Shown here: piece after piece, positions 49,793 through 58,806 of the stretch
Position numbering within the stretch: position 1 is the first letter of the stretch
How the letters are laid out: each line of letters begins with the position of its first letter
Origin: Verrucosispora sioxanthis
GTDB lineage: Bacteria; Actinomycetota; Actinomycetes; Mycobacteriales; Micromonosporaceae
Direction: 5' to 3'
NCBI RefSeq assembly: GCF_010560025.1
Contig: NZ_SAIY01000002.1
Coordinates: 496,001 to 560,000 of the forward strand
Length of the DNA: 64,000 bases
The notes under the pieces: model-generated
Databases searched by the model: none
What the model saw: the letters and a program-made list of their open reading frames with translations, nothing else
What the model was told of the DNA's origin: nothing
Made by a program: the position numbers and the translations under genes

Positions 49793-52261
49793 ATGAGCAC
49801 CTCACTCGCCGACCACCTGCGGTCGCTGCCCGACGAGTCCCTCGCCGCGCTCCTTCAGCTCCGGCCTGACCTCGTCGTACCGGTCCCCGCCGACGTGGCC
49901 GCCCTCGCCCTGCGGGCACAGTCCCGCGTCTCGGTGTCGCGGGCACTCGACGGGCTGGACCAGTTCACGCTCCAGATCATGGACGCCGCCAGGTTGACCC
50001 GTGACCCGGCCGACGGCACCACCTCGGTCGACGGGGTTCTCGCCCTGGCCACCACCGGCCCCAACCCACCCGCACCCACCGCGGTCCGCGCCGCCGTCGA
50101 CCGGCTGCGGGCCAGGTTCCTGCTGTACGGCCCCGACAGCGCCCTGCATCTCGTCGGTGGCATCGACGAGATCTCCCCGTATCCCGCCGGGCTCGGTCGG
50201 CCGGCGGCGGAGCTGGACCCGCGCACGGCCGCGCTCTGCGCGGACCCGGCGAAGCTGCGGCGGACGCTGCTGTCCGCGCCGCCGTCGGCCCGGGCGATCC
50301 TGGACCGGCTGGCCGCCGGCCCACCGGTCGGCAGCGTGCCGCCCGGCGCGTTGCAGGCACCGGCGGTCGGCGCGGACGACGACCTGCCGCCGGACGACAC
50401 CAACGGCGGGGCACCGACCGGGTCCCCGGTGCGCTGGCTGGTCGACCACCGGCTGCTGGTGCGGGTCTCCGGCGGCAAGGGTGGCACCACCGGCATGGTC
50501 GAGCTGCCCCGGGAGATCGGGCTGCTGCTGCGCCGCGAGACCGGTCCGCTGGGTCCGCTGTCCAGCAGCCCACCCCAGGTGGCTGCCACGCCCCGCGAGC
50601 CGAAGGCCGCCGACTCCGCCGGGGCGGGGCAGACCATGGAGGTGGTACGCCACACCGAGGCGCTGCTGGAGCAGCTGGCCGCCGAGCCGGCGCCGGTGCT
50701 GCGCTCCGGCGGCATCGGCGTGCGTGACCTGCGCCGGCTGGCGCGGGCCACCGGGTCGGACGAGTCCACCGCCGCGCTGCTGCTGGAGGTGGCGTACGCG
50801 GCCGGGCTCACCGGTGAGATGGAGTTGCCCGGCGTCGCCGGCCGGTACGGCGCCGACCAGCAGGTGCTGCCGACCGCCGGCTACGAGATGTGGCGGGCCG
50901 CTTCGTTGGCCCAACGCTGGGAGCAGCTGGCCCGGGCCTGGCTGACCATGACCCGGCAGGTCGGGCTGGTCGGGCAGCGGGACGACCGGGACCGGCCGAT
51001 CACGGTGCTGTCGGCGGAGGCGGAACGGGCCGGAGCGCCGGCCGCCCGGCGGGCGGTGCTCGGCATCCTCGCGGATCTGGAACCGGCCAGCGCGCCCAGC
51101 GTCGAGGAGGTGCTGGCGCTGCTGGACTGGCAGGCGCCGCGACGCAGCCGGGGCCGGGAGAACACGCATCGGGAGGTGCTTGCCGAGGCGGCCACGCTGG
51201 GCGTGACCGGGTTGGGGGCGCTCACCTCGTACGGACGACTGTTGCTGGCCGAGGCGACGGCGAACGAGCACGGCGCCACGGACGACCCGCTGGGGTTGCT
51301 TGCTGACGCCGAGGACGGCGGCGGCGCGATCCGGGCCCTGGACACGCTGCTACCCGCCCCGGTGGACCACTTCCTGGTCCAGGCCGACCTGACCGTGGTG
51401 GTGCCCGGGCCGCCCGAGCCGGCGCTCGCCGCCGAACTGGAGGTGGTCGCCGAGCCGGAGTCGGCCGGTGGAGCGAGCGTGCACCGGATCACCACGAGCA
51501 GTGTGCGACGTGCCCTGGACGCCGGCTACTCCGCTGACGACCTGCACGACCTGTTCCGCCGCCGGTCCCGAACTCCGGTACCGCAGGGGTTGACCTACCT
51601 GGTCGACGACGCGGCCCGCAAGCACGGTGGGCTGCGCATCGGCTCCGCCGGGGCGTACCTGCGCAGCGACGACGAGGCGTTGCTGGCCGAGGTGCTCGCC
51701 GACCGGCGGGTGGAGGCTCTGGCCCTGCGCCGGCTCGCGCCTACCGTGCTGGTGACCCCGTACCAGGGCGGCCGCCTGCTCAGCGTGCTGCGGGAGGCCG
51801 GCTACGCCCCGGTGGCCGAGGATGCCACCGGGTCGACGGTGCTCACCCGACCGAGGGCCCGCCGGGCACCCGCCCGGGTGTCGGTGGGGAACCGGACGCT
51901 CGACCCACTCGCCACCCCGCACCTGCCGCTGCCCCGTCTGCTCGGCGTGGTGGAGCAGATCCGGCGGGGTGACGCGGTGGCTCGGGCGGCCCGAAGGGCC
52001 CCGGCGGTGGTGCGGGGCGCGGCGTCCGACGGGCCGGTTCCCGCGCACAGTCACCACGACGCCCTGGCCGTGCTTCAGCAGGCGGTACGTGACAAGGCGC
52101 TGGTCTGGGTCGGCTACGTCGACGCGCACGGGGCAACCGCCTCGCGGCTGGTGCGCCCCGTCTCGCTGGGCGCGGGCTACCTGCGTGCCGAGGACGAACG
52201 CACCGAGATGTTGCACACCTTCGCGCTGCACCGGATCACTGCGGCGGTGCTGGAGAAGTGA
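49793..52261 (+). CDS. helicase-associated (helicase C3) domain protein
   Basis: An 822-residue actinobacterial protein without Walker motifs. It begins LADHLRSLPDESLAALLQLRPDLVVPVPADVAAL, followed by winged-helix-like blocks (residues about 60-330). The C-terminal half matches the XPB/Ssl2-like helicase-associated domain (FLVQADLTVVVPGPP, HRITTSSVRRALDAGYSADDLHDLFRRRSRTPVPQGLTYLVDD). The very C-terminus resembles a WYL-like region (DKALVWVGYVDAHGATASRLVRPVSLGAGYLRAEDE). It lies one gene from the XPB helicase, a typical pairing, and may act as its partner (inference). Start ATG at 49793. Confidence 0.85.
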   Translation: MSTSLADHLRSLPDESLAALLQLRPDLVVPVPADVAALALRAQSRVSVSRALDGLDQFTLQIMDAARLTRDPADGTTSVDGVLALATTGPNPPAPTAVRAAVDRLRARFLLYGPDSALHLVGGIDEISPYPAGLGRPAAELDPRTAALCADPAKLRRTLLSAPPSARAILDRLAAGPPVGSVPPGALQAPAVGADDDLPPDDTNGGAPTGSPVRWLVDHRLLVRVSGGKGGTTGMVELPREIGLLLRRETGPLGPLSSSPPQVAATPREPKAADSAGAGQTMEVVRHTEALLEQLAAEPAPVLRSGGIGVRDLRRLARATGSDESTAALLLEVAYAAGLTGEMELPGVAGRYGADQQVLPTAGYEMWRAASLAQRWEQLARAWLTMTRQVGLVGQRDDRDRPITVLSAEAERAGAPAARRAVLGILADLEPASAPSVEEVLALLDWQAPRRSRGRENTHREVLAEAATLGVTGLGALTSYGRLLLAEATANEHGATDDPLGLLADAEDGGGAIRALDTLLPAPVDHFLVQADLTVVVPGPPEPALAAELEVVAEPESAGGASVHRITTSSVRRALDAGYSADDLHDLFRRRSRTPVPQGLTYLVDDAARKHGGLRIGSAGAYLRSDDEALLAEVLADRRVEALALRRLAPTVLVTPYQGGRLLSVLREAGYAPVAEDATGSTVLTRPRARRAPARVSVGNRTLDPLATPHLPLPRLLGVVEQIRRGDAVARAARRAPAVVRGAASDGPVPAHSHHDALAVLQQAVRDKALVWVGYVDAHGATASRLVRPVSLGAGYLRAEDERTEMLHTFALHRITAAVLEK

Positions 52262-52264
52262 GGT

Positions 52265-52504
52265 TCAGCGGCGGCTGCGCCGCACCGACCCGACGATCGC
52301 CACGATCAGCAGCAGGGCGAAGCCTGTCCCGGCAGCCTCACCGACCGAGTCGATGAAGCCCTGCTGGAGCACCAGCCAGCCGAAGAGGAACCAGCCGAAC
52401 AGGACGACGCCGACGATCGCGTACGCGACCACCGTGGCGGTGGAGACGGGTTCGGACGACTCTGCCTGCTCGCGTTTGGGGACAACTTCCTGGTCAACGG
52501 TCAT
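52265..52504 (-). CDS. small hypothetical membrane protein
   Basis: A 79-residue protein with two membrane helices (about 23-45, VVAYAIVGVVLFGWFLFGWLVL, and 53-70) and a basic C-terminus (VRRSRR). ATG 52504 has GGGGGAGGG upstream. No family recognised. It is convergent with the helicase-associated gene, three bases apart, and a perfect palindrome lies 34 bases upstream. Confidence 0.7.
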   Translation of the reverse strand: MTVDQEVVPKREQAESSEPVSTATVVAYAIVGVVLFGWFLFGWLVLQQGFIDSVGEAAGTGFALLLIVAIVGSVRRSRR

Positions 52505-52983
52505 CTGCCCTCCCCCGTACGGTCCGGCCCTCGCAGTCAAGGGTGTCACCCTTGGCGGCTGTCGGCCAGCACCATCGGGTGACGATCCGACTCGGCTCGT
52601 ACCCTGCGGTGCCCGGTGGGCAAACGGTGCGGACGGGGCGCCGGTGCGGCCCGGGCGCGCCGCTCGCCCCCGTTGGCTTCCACTGCGACGGGAACGGCCC
52701 CCGCTTTCCTGGCCCGTCCGGCCGTGGATCGAACGCGCTGCGCACCGGCACCGACCGGCTTGACGACCGCGAGGGCGTACGGTGGCCCGTCACGCGACCC
52801 GGTGGGCCGACGACCTCGACAACTCGTCCCCTACTGCTAGACGCGCCGGGGCACCCGCAGGGTTGCGCCAGCTGAGCACTTTCTCGCCACCCGCCCGCGC
52901 GTGCAACACTGGATGGTCGCCCAGTGGCAGGTCAGCCGCCTGCCCCGGCGGCCGGATCAGCCGTACGGACGAGAGGATTCGGC
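52505..52983. other. divergent intergenic region before the XPB helicase gene
   Basis: 479 bases. Apart from the palindrome at 52538-52554 I see no gene, known RNA or repeat. Plus-strand frames (for example at 52543-52875) have no plausible start or composition. The promoter of the XPB gene should be near 52900-52970. Confidence 0.5.
52538..52554. promoter_or_regulatory. perfect palindrome upstream of the small membrane gene
   Basis: CAAGGGTG-T-CACCCTTG has perfect 8-bp arms around one base, 33 bases before the ATG at 52504. The tight symmetry and position suggest a dimeric repressor site rather than a terminator, since it lies between divergent starts. Confidence 0.45.
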
Positions 52984-54663
52984 GTGAGTGGTGGACCGCT
53001 TATCGTGCAGTCGGACAAGACCCTCCTGTTGGAGATCGACCATCCCGACGCACAGGCCTGCCGGATGGCCATCGCTCCCTTCGCCGAGTTGGAACGCTCG
53101 CCCGAGCACGTGCACACGTACCGGCTGACGCCGCTCGGGTTGTGGAACGCCCGCGCCGCCGGCCACGACGCCGAGGGCGTGGTGGACGCCCTGATCAAAT
53201 ATTCGCGGTACCCGGTGCCGCACGCGCTGCTGGTGGACGTGGCCGAGACGATGGACCGGTACGGGCGGCTCCAGCTCGCCAACGACCCGGCGCACGGCCT
53301 CGTCCTGCGCGCCCTGGACCGGGTGGTGCTGGTCGAGGTGGCCAAGAGCAAGAAGCTGGCCGGAATGCTCGGCAACCGCATCGACGACGACACCATCGCG
53401 GTGCACCCGTCCGAGCGGGGGCGGCTGAAGCAGGCCCTGCTCAAGCTCGGCTGGCCGGCGGAGGACCTCGCCGGGTACGTCGACGGCGAGGCGCACCCGA
53501 TCGAGCTGGCCGAGGCCGGCAAGGACGGTGGCCGGCCGTGGACGCTGCGGTCGTACCAGCGGGAGGCGGTCGAGGCGTTCTGGGCCGGCGGGTCGGGTGT
53601 GGTGGTGCTGCCCTGCGGGGCCGGCAAGACGCTTGTGGGTGCGGCGGCGATGGCCGAGGCGAAGGCCACCACGCTGATCCTGGTCACCAACACGGTCGCC
53701 GGCCGGCAGTGGAAGCGGGAGCTGATCGCCCGCACCTCGCTGACCGAGGAGGAGATCGGCGAGTACTCGGGCGAGCGCAAGGAGATCCGCCCGGTCACCA
53801 TCGCCACGTACCAGGTGCTCACCTCGCGGCGCGGCGGCGCCTTCACCCACCTGGACCTGTTCGGTGCCCGCGACTGGGGCCTGGTCGTCTACGACGAGGT
53901 GCACCTGCTGCCCGCGCCGATCTTCCGCTTCACCGCGGACCTCCAGGCCCGCCGCCGGCTGGGCCTGACCGCCACCCTGGTACGCGAGGACGGCCGGGAG
54001 GGCGACGTGTTCAGCCTGATCGGCCCGAAGCGGTACGACGCGCCCTGGAAGGACATCGAGTCGCAGGGCTGGATCGCCCCCGCCGAGTGTGTCGAGGTCC
54101 GGGTCACCCTGACCGACGCCGAGCGGATGGCGTACGCGACGGCGGAGGCGGAGGAGCGCTACCGGATGGCCGCCACCGCCCGCACCAAGCTGCCGGTGGT
54201 ACGCGCCCTGCTCGACCGGCATCCGGACGAGCAGACGCTTGTCATCGGCGCGTACATCGACCAGTTGCACCAGTTGGGCGAGTATCTCGACGCCCCGATC
54301 GTGCAGGGCTCGACCACGAACAGGGAGCGCGAGCGCCTCTTCGACGCGTTCCGCACCGGGGAGATCCGCACGTTGGTGATTTCCAAGGTCGGTAACTTCT
54401 CCATCGACCTGCCCGAGGCGGCGGTGGCGATCCAGGTGTCCGGCACGTTCGGCTCCCGCCAGGAGGAGGCGCAACGGTTGGGCCGGGTGCTGCGCCCGAA
54501 GGCCGACGGCCGGCAGGCGCACTTCTACACCGTGGTCTCCCGGGACACCATCGACACCGAGTACGCCGCCCACCGGCAGCGCTTCCTCGCCGAGCAGGGG
54601 TACGCGTACACCATCGTCGACGCCGACGACGTCCTCGGCCCACCCCTACCCACCGTCGACTGA
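52984..54663 (+). CDS. bacterial XPB-type DNA repair helicase
   Basis: A 559-residue superfamily 2 helicase. N-terminal damage-recognition-like region (SGGPLIVQSDKTLLLEIDHPDAQACRMAIAPFAELERSP), a helicase-associated block to about 170, Walker A PCGAGKT at 210-216, DEVH box at 304-307, LTATLVREDGRE (motif III with the RED element) and QRLGRVLRPK (motif VI). These match archaeal/bacterial XPB. It would unwind DNA 3'-5' in repair. GTG 52984 has GAGAGGA upstream. Confidence 0.94.
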   Translation: MSGGPLIVQSDKTLLLEIDHPDAQACRMAIAPFAELERSPEHVHTYRLTPLGLWNARAAGHDAEGVVDALIKYSRYPVPHALLVDVAETMDRYGRLQLANDPAHGLVLRALDRVVLVEVAKSKKLAGMLGNRIDDDTIAVHPSERGRLKQALLKLGWPAEDLAGYVDGEAHPIELAEAGKDGGRPWTLRSYQREAVEAFWAGGSGVVVLPCGAGKTLVGAAAMAEAKATTLILVTNTVAGRQWKRELIARTSLTEEEIGEYSGERKEIRPVTIATYQVLTSRRGGAFTHLDLFGARDWGLVVYDEVHLLPAPIFRFTADLQARRRLGLTATLVREDGREGDVFSLIGPKRYDAPWKDIESQGWIAPAECVEVRVTLTDAERMAYATAEAEERYRMAATARTKLPVVRALLDRHPDEQTLVIGAYIDQLHQLGEYLDAPIVQGSTTNRERERLFDAFRTGEIRTLVISKVGNFSIDLPEAAVAIQVSGTFGSRQEEAQRLGRVLRPKADGRQAHFYTVVSRDTIDTEYAAHRQRFLAEQGYAYTIVDADDVLGPPLPTVD

Positions 54664-54673
54664 CCGGTCGCCG

Positions 54674-54684
54674 GCAAGATCCGC
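54674..54684. repeat. fragment of the AACTTC/GAAGTT intergenic repeat family
   Basis: CAAGATCCGCG, eleven bases in the 38-base convergent gap between XPB and the TIGR03089 gene, is identical to the outer arm of the element at 47731-47741. The rest of that element is missing here. A chance match cannot be excluded. Confidence 0.35.
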
Positions 54685-54701
54685 GGCATCGGGGCCGTCC
54701 C

Positions 54702-55454
54702 TCAGAGGATCCGGGTGACCTGTTCGGCGGCGATGAGCGTGTCCCGACGGGACGGGTCGAGGTTGGCGCAGAGCAGCACGGACGCTCCGGCTGCCAGCGG
54801 GGCGAGCAGCCACTTGAGCGGCTGGTCGTGCTCGGCGACGTCGACCAGCAGCCGGTCACCGGCCCGCAGGTCGAGCTGCTCGGCCACCGCCCTGGCGATC
54901 GAACCCCACTCGGCGTAGCTGGTGCCGTCCGGACTGGCCGCGTCGTGCGCGTGCAGCACGGGCCGGTCGGTCGGGGCGACGCCGTGCCGCAGCACCTCCA
55001 CGGACCAGTCGAGCCAACCGACCGGCACGTCGACGAGCGGCTGCGGCCCGGTGCCGACGAGATACCGGTGCAGCCCGTCCGGCACGTCCTCCAGCCAGTC
55101 GTCCAGGCGTTCCGGGGTGACCAGGACTGCGTCGTACGGCCGGTCGCCGCCGGGCTCCAGCACCGGCAGCCCGGCGGTGGCGCGCGGCCGGAACGACACC
55201 TCCATCCCGACCGACCAGGCACCCAGCAACACGGCCGCGGTACGCCAGTGCGGCGGCAGCAGCACCGCCACCCGGCTGCCCTGGGTCAGTCCGCAGCCGT
55301 CGCGCAGCAGCCCGGCGGCCCGCGCCGCCAGGTCACCGAGCGCGGCGGCGGACAGGTCGTGCCGCGCGCCGCTGCTGTGGTCGAGGTAGCTGAGCAGTGG
55401 CCGGTCCGGATCGGCGAGACCGGCGGCGGACGGTACGGGTAGGGCAGCGCGCAT
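54702..55454 (-). CDS. TIGR03089 family protein (AMP-binding enzyme-like N-terminal half)
   Basis: A 250-residue protein resembling the first half of an acyl-adenylating enzyme (LLSYLDHSSGARHDLSAAALGDLAARAAGLLRDGCGL, RVAVLLPPHWRTAAVLLGAWSVG), with a degenerate P-loop-like TSYAEWG and no C-terminal adenylation domain. This matches the actinobacterial TIGR03089 group, whose function is unknown. It is convergent with the XPB gene. Confidence 0.85.
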   Translation of the reverse strand: MRAALPVPSAAGLADPDRPLLSYLDHSSGARHDLSAAALGDLAARAAGLLRDGCGLTQGSRVAVLLPPHWRTAAVLLGAWSVGMEVSFRPRATAGLPVLEPGGDRPYDAVLVTPERLDDWLEDVPDGLHRYLVGTGPQPLVDVPVGWLDWSVEVLRHGVAPTDRPVLHAHDAASPDGTSYAEWGSIARAVAEQLDLRAGDRLLVDVAEHDQPLKWLLAPLAAGASVLLCANLDPSRRDTLIAAEQVTRIL

Positions 55455-55571
55455 AGGTACGTCCTACTCCTGCCGCCCGGCCCTGTCGAGGCCGCCCCCT
55501 CGCGGCCGGGTCGGCGAAGACATGACTGACGGCATTGGCGCAGGGCGCCGCGTCACGGGAGAGTCAGGGGC

Positions 55572-56612
55572 ATGACCACTCACGGGGCAGAACGGGCGGC
55601 TCTCGACGGCGGCCGGCAGCCGATGTTGCGGCGACTCGTCCCGGTCGTGGCGCTGCTGTTCCTCGCCCCCTGGGCCGCCGAGTGCTCGTGGGGCGGCTTC
55701 GCCGGCACCGACATGCTGGGCGTCGTGGTGGTGCTGGCACCGATGTACGGGGGCGCGGCGGTGCTGATCCGGGAGGCGGCCCGGCGTACGGGCGGCGGCT
55801 GGCCGATGATCGTCCTGCTGGCGGCGGGGTTCGGGGTGCTCCAGGCGGGCCTGGTGGACCAGTCGCTGTTCAACCCGGACTACCTGGCCGACACCGAGTT
55901 CGCGGAGCTGAGCGCGGCGGACCGCACCCGCGTACCGGTGCTGGGCATCAGCGCGCAGCAGGCGATCAGCTTCGTCGGTAACCATGTCGCGTTGACCATC
56001 TGCGCGCCGATCGCCATCGTCGAGTCGTACCTCTCCCCGACCCGCCGGCTGCGGCCGTGGCTGCGGGTGCCCGGCCTGGTCGTCGTGGCCGTGCTCTACC
56101 TGCTGGGCAGCCTGCTCGTCTTCGCCGACGACAGCGGACGCAAGGGGTTCCTGGCCAGCCCCGGTCAACTCGTCGGGGCCGCGGCGGTGGTCCTCGCCCT
56201 GGTCGTGCTGGCCGCGCTGCCGCGTTGGCGGCGTCGACCGATCCCGGCTGCGGCAGGTGCCCCCCGCCCGGCCCGTCCCGGCCTGCTGGTGCTGCTCGTC
56301 TACCTGGGAGTCAGCATGCTCTCCGGCTGGATCGGCGTCGCCGTGTCGGTAGTTGTCGTCGCCGCGCTGGTGTGGATGCTGGCCCGTTGGTCGGGACACG
56401 CCGACTGGGGTCAGCGGCAGGTGCTGGCCAGTGCCGCCGGTGCGCTGGTCGGGGCGGCTGTGCTGGCCTACCTGGTGCCCCCGTACTCACCGGCGTCACC
56501 CACCCAGGCCCTGATCAGCGACGTGATCGTCAGCCTGCTCGCGATCGCCATGCTCACCGGGGCGTACGCGCGACTGCGGCGGCACGAGTCGGTGCCGGCC
56601 TACCCGGGCTGA
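55572..56612 (+). CDS. hypothetical polytopic membrane protein
   Basis: A 346-residue protein with about nine membrane helices, including VVALLFLAPWAAECSWGG, VAVLYLLGSLLVFADDSG and VAVSVVVVAALVWMLARW. The first loop has a NPDYLADTEFAELSAADRTRVPVLGIS segment outside. No transporter signature is seen. It is conserved in appearance with actinobacterial integral membrane proteins of unknown role. ATG 55572 follows a short 117-base divergent gap. Confidence 0.8.
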   Translation: MTTHGAERAALDGGRQPMLRRLVPVVALLFLAPWAAECSWGGFAGTDMLGVVVVLAPMYGGAAVLIREAARRTGGGWPMIVLLAAGFGVLQAGLVDQSLFNPDYLADTEFAELSAADRTRVPVLGISAQQAISFVGNHVALTICAPIAIVESYLSPTRRLRPWLRVPGLVVVAVLYLLGSLLVFADDSGRKGFLASPGQLVGAAAVVLALVVLAALPRWRRRPIPAAAGAPRPARPGLLVLLVYLGVSMLSGWIGVAVSVVVVAALVWMLARWSGHADWGQRQVLASAAGALVGAAVLAYLVPPYSPASPTQALISDVIVSLLAIAMLTGAYARLRRHESVPAYPG

Positions 56613-56742
56613 GAGCCTGCCTGAGGAGGCCATGCCTCTGGCGAGCCTCCTCAGGCACGTTCTGACCGTTGCCGGAGGCTGCCAGACTCGTGGCGCGGGC
56701 GTCCAATGTCGACGTCGGATGCTGTCGGGCGGGAGGCTGGTC

Positions 56743-57879
56743 ATGAGGCGATGGACGCGGCTACGGGTCGGACTGGTGATGCTCGCGATGGGCGCGGTGC
56801 TGGCCCCGCCGGCAGCCGTGACGGCTGATCCGCTACCCACCGGCGCGGTCATCGCGACCGTGTGGGCGAACCAGCCGGCTGCGGCTGAGTACACGGTCGA
56901 CAACGGCTGGAGCTGGTCCTCCACCGAAGGTGACATCGTCGTACGGCGGACCGGCACCGGGGCGTACACGGTCGAGTTGCAGCACGCCGCGACCAGCACC
57001 GGCGTCGCACACGTGGTGGCGTACGGTGGCGGGCCGGTGCACTGCACGGTGGCCAGCTGGTACCGGAGCCTGCTGGGCGGCAACCACCTGCTGATCCAGG
57101 TACGGTGCTTCGCGGCGACCGGCGCACCGGTGGACAGCCGGTTCGTGGCGACGTTCACCAACCGGCAGCAGATCCATCAGGGGCGGTTGGCCTGGTTCAC
57201 CACGGACCAGGCGACGCCGGTCGGTCTGCGGACCATCCCGGCCGGCCTGCGGTACGACTCCACGGGCGGAACGATCAGCTATGAGCGGCTCGGTACCGGC
57301 CACTACCGCTTCCGCATGAACCCCAACCCGGCCAGTGAGTCGGGTGCCCCGATCTTCCCGATGACACACGTCACGGCGCTTGGCGGCAACGCGGTGAACT
57401 GCCAGATCGACTGGCCGGACGGGCGGGAGGTGCGATGCGCCAACGCCGCCGGTAACGACGTCGACGCGCGGTTCGCGGTCACCTACGGCTCCCGGGTCGA
57501 CCTGCTCGGCCACTCGGCGGGCCCACGGTTCGCCAGCGGAACCCTCTATGGCGACAACATCACCGGAGGGTTCATCAGCGGCGACAGCTACAACTCGACG
57601 CTGCCCGGGTACGGCGGCGCCAGCGGCACACCGCTCGGCACCGGCCGTTACCAGATGATCTTCAGCGGCACCGGGACCACGTTCGGCACCGCCTTCGTCA
57701 ACGCCCACCTCGGCATACTTCCCGGCAGTCGGCCTCGCGGCCACTGCGTGCTCGCCGGCTGGGGGCGATCCGGGGCGAACACGGTGGTGCTGGTGAACTG
57801 CTACGGCTGGCTCGGCGTACCGGCCAACCTGAACGCCCGGATCTCCTACACCACCTGGCCCGGGGGCACCGCCGTGTGA
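56743..57879 (+). CDS. secreted protein with three Cys-pair beta repeats
   Basis: A 378-residue exported protein: signal peptide 1-28 (RVGLVMLAMGAVLAPPAAVTA), then three repeats of about 90-105 residues. Each has a GTGxY strand (71-75, 184-188, 299-303), a VxAxG strand, a Cys pair (101/122, 220/232, 335/353) and a closing DxRFxVxY-like strand. It looks like a beta-propeller or beta-sandwich repeat with a disulfide in each unit. No family name recognised and no enzyme motif seen. ATG 56743 has GGGAGG seven bases upstream; the frame is open to 56632 but the extra part is Arg-rich. A surface-binding role is possible (inference). Confidence 0.78.
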   Translation: MRRWTRLRVGLVMLAMGAVLAPPAAVTADPLPTGAVIATVWANQPAAAEYTVDNGWSWSSTEGDIVVRRTGTGAYTVELQHAATSTGVAHVVAYGGGPVHCTVASWYRSLLGGNHLLIQVRCFAATGAPVDSRFVATFTNRQQIHQGRLAWFTTDQATPVGLRTIPAGLRYDSTGGTISYERLGTGHYRFRMNPNPASESGAPIFPMTHVTALGGNAVNCQIDWPDGREVRCANAAGNDVDARFAVTYGSRVDLLGHSAGPRFASGTLYGDNITGGFISGDSYNSTLPGYGGASGTPLGTGRYQMIFSGTGTTFGTAFVNAHLGILPGSRPRGHCVLAGWGRSGANTVVLVNCYGWLGVPANLNARISYTTWPGGTAV

Positions 57880-57894
57880 GCAGGGGCGGTGGGT

Positions 57895-58806
57895 CTACTC
57901 GGGTAGTGCGGGGCCGCCGTCGAGCAGCGGGGCGAGCAGGTCGCCATGCTTCTCGATCCGGTCCAGCACCTCGCCGGCGGCGTAGGGTCTGGTGGCCGGG
58001 CGTCGGCCCGCCGCGCCGGCGGAAACCTCGTCCCAGGTCAACGGCGTCGACACCGACGGGACGGGCTGGGCACGCAGCGAGTACGGCGCCACCGTGGTCT
58101 TCGCCGCGTTGTTCTGGCTCCAGTCGATGAAGACCTTGCCCGGTCGCAGGTTCTTCGCCATCTTCGACACCACCAGCTTCGGCTGTTCGCGTTCGAGTTC
58201 CTGGGCGACGCGCCGGGCGTAGGCCGACACGTCGTCGGCGGGCTGGCTGCCGGAAATCGGGCAGCAGAGCTGCATGCCCTTCTTACCGGAGGTCTTCGGG
58301 TAGGAGTCGATGCCGTCGGCGGCCAGTCGGTCGCGCAGCGTCAGGGCCACCTGGCAGCACTGCTCCAGTGCCGCCGGAGCACCCGGATCCAGGTCGATCA
58401 CCATCAGGTCCGGGTGTGCGCCGACCTTCCACTGCGGGGTGTGCAGTTCCAGGGCGGCCAGGTTGGCCAGCCAGACCAACGTGGGCAGGTCGTCGGCGAC
58501 GACGTAGTCGATGGTCTCCCGACCCTTGGTGGAGCCCGGCGCGGGCAGCGTCTCGACGCGTACCCAGGACGGGGTGGCGGCCGGAGCGTTCTTCTCGAAG
58601 AACGAGCCACCGGTCACGCCGTTCGGGTAGCGGATGCGGGTCAGCGCCCGGTCGGCCAGGTGCGGCAGCAGCACCGGGGCGATCCGGGTGTAGTAGTCGA
58701 TCACTTCGCCCTTGGTGAAGCCGGCCGTCGGATAGAGCACCTTGTCCAGGTTGGACAGCTCCAGCGTGCGGCCCTGCACCTCGACCGGGAACCGGTCAGC
58801 TGGCAT
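57895..58806 (-). CDS. LigD-type NHEJ polymerase/primase domain protein
   Basis: A 303-residue archaeo-eukaryotic primase-fold polymerase of non-homologous end joining. LELSNLDKVLYPTAGFTKGEVIDYY opens it, the metal Asp pair is Asp138/Asp140 in VIDLDPG, and SGKKGMQLCCP and KVFIDWSQNNAAKTTVAPYSLR are conserved nucleotide-site regions. It is a standalone polymerase domain, not fused to the ligase. It overlaps the 3' end of the ligase gene by 11 bases and would fill gaps at Ku-bound ends. Confidence 0.93.
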   Translation of the reverse strand: MPADRFPVEVQGRTLELSNLDKVLYPTAGFTKGEVIDYYTRIAPVLLPHLADRALTRIRYPNGVTGGSFFEKNAPAATPSWVRVETLPAPGSTKGRETIDYVVADDLPTLVWLANLAALELHTPQWKVGAHPDLMVIDLDPGAPAALEQCCQVALTLRDRLAADGIDSYPKTSGKKGMQLCCPISGSQPADDVSAYARRVAQELEREQPKLVVSKMAKNLRPGKVFIDWSQNNAAKTTVAPYSLRAQPVPSVSTPLTWDEVSAGAAGRRPATRPYAAGEVLDRIEKHGDLLAPLLDGGPALPE

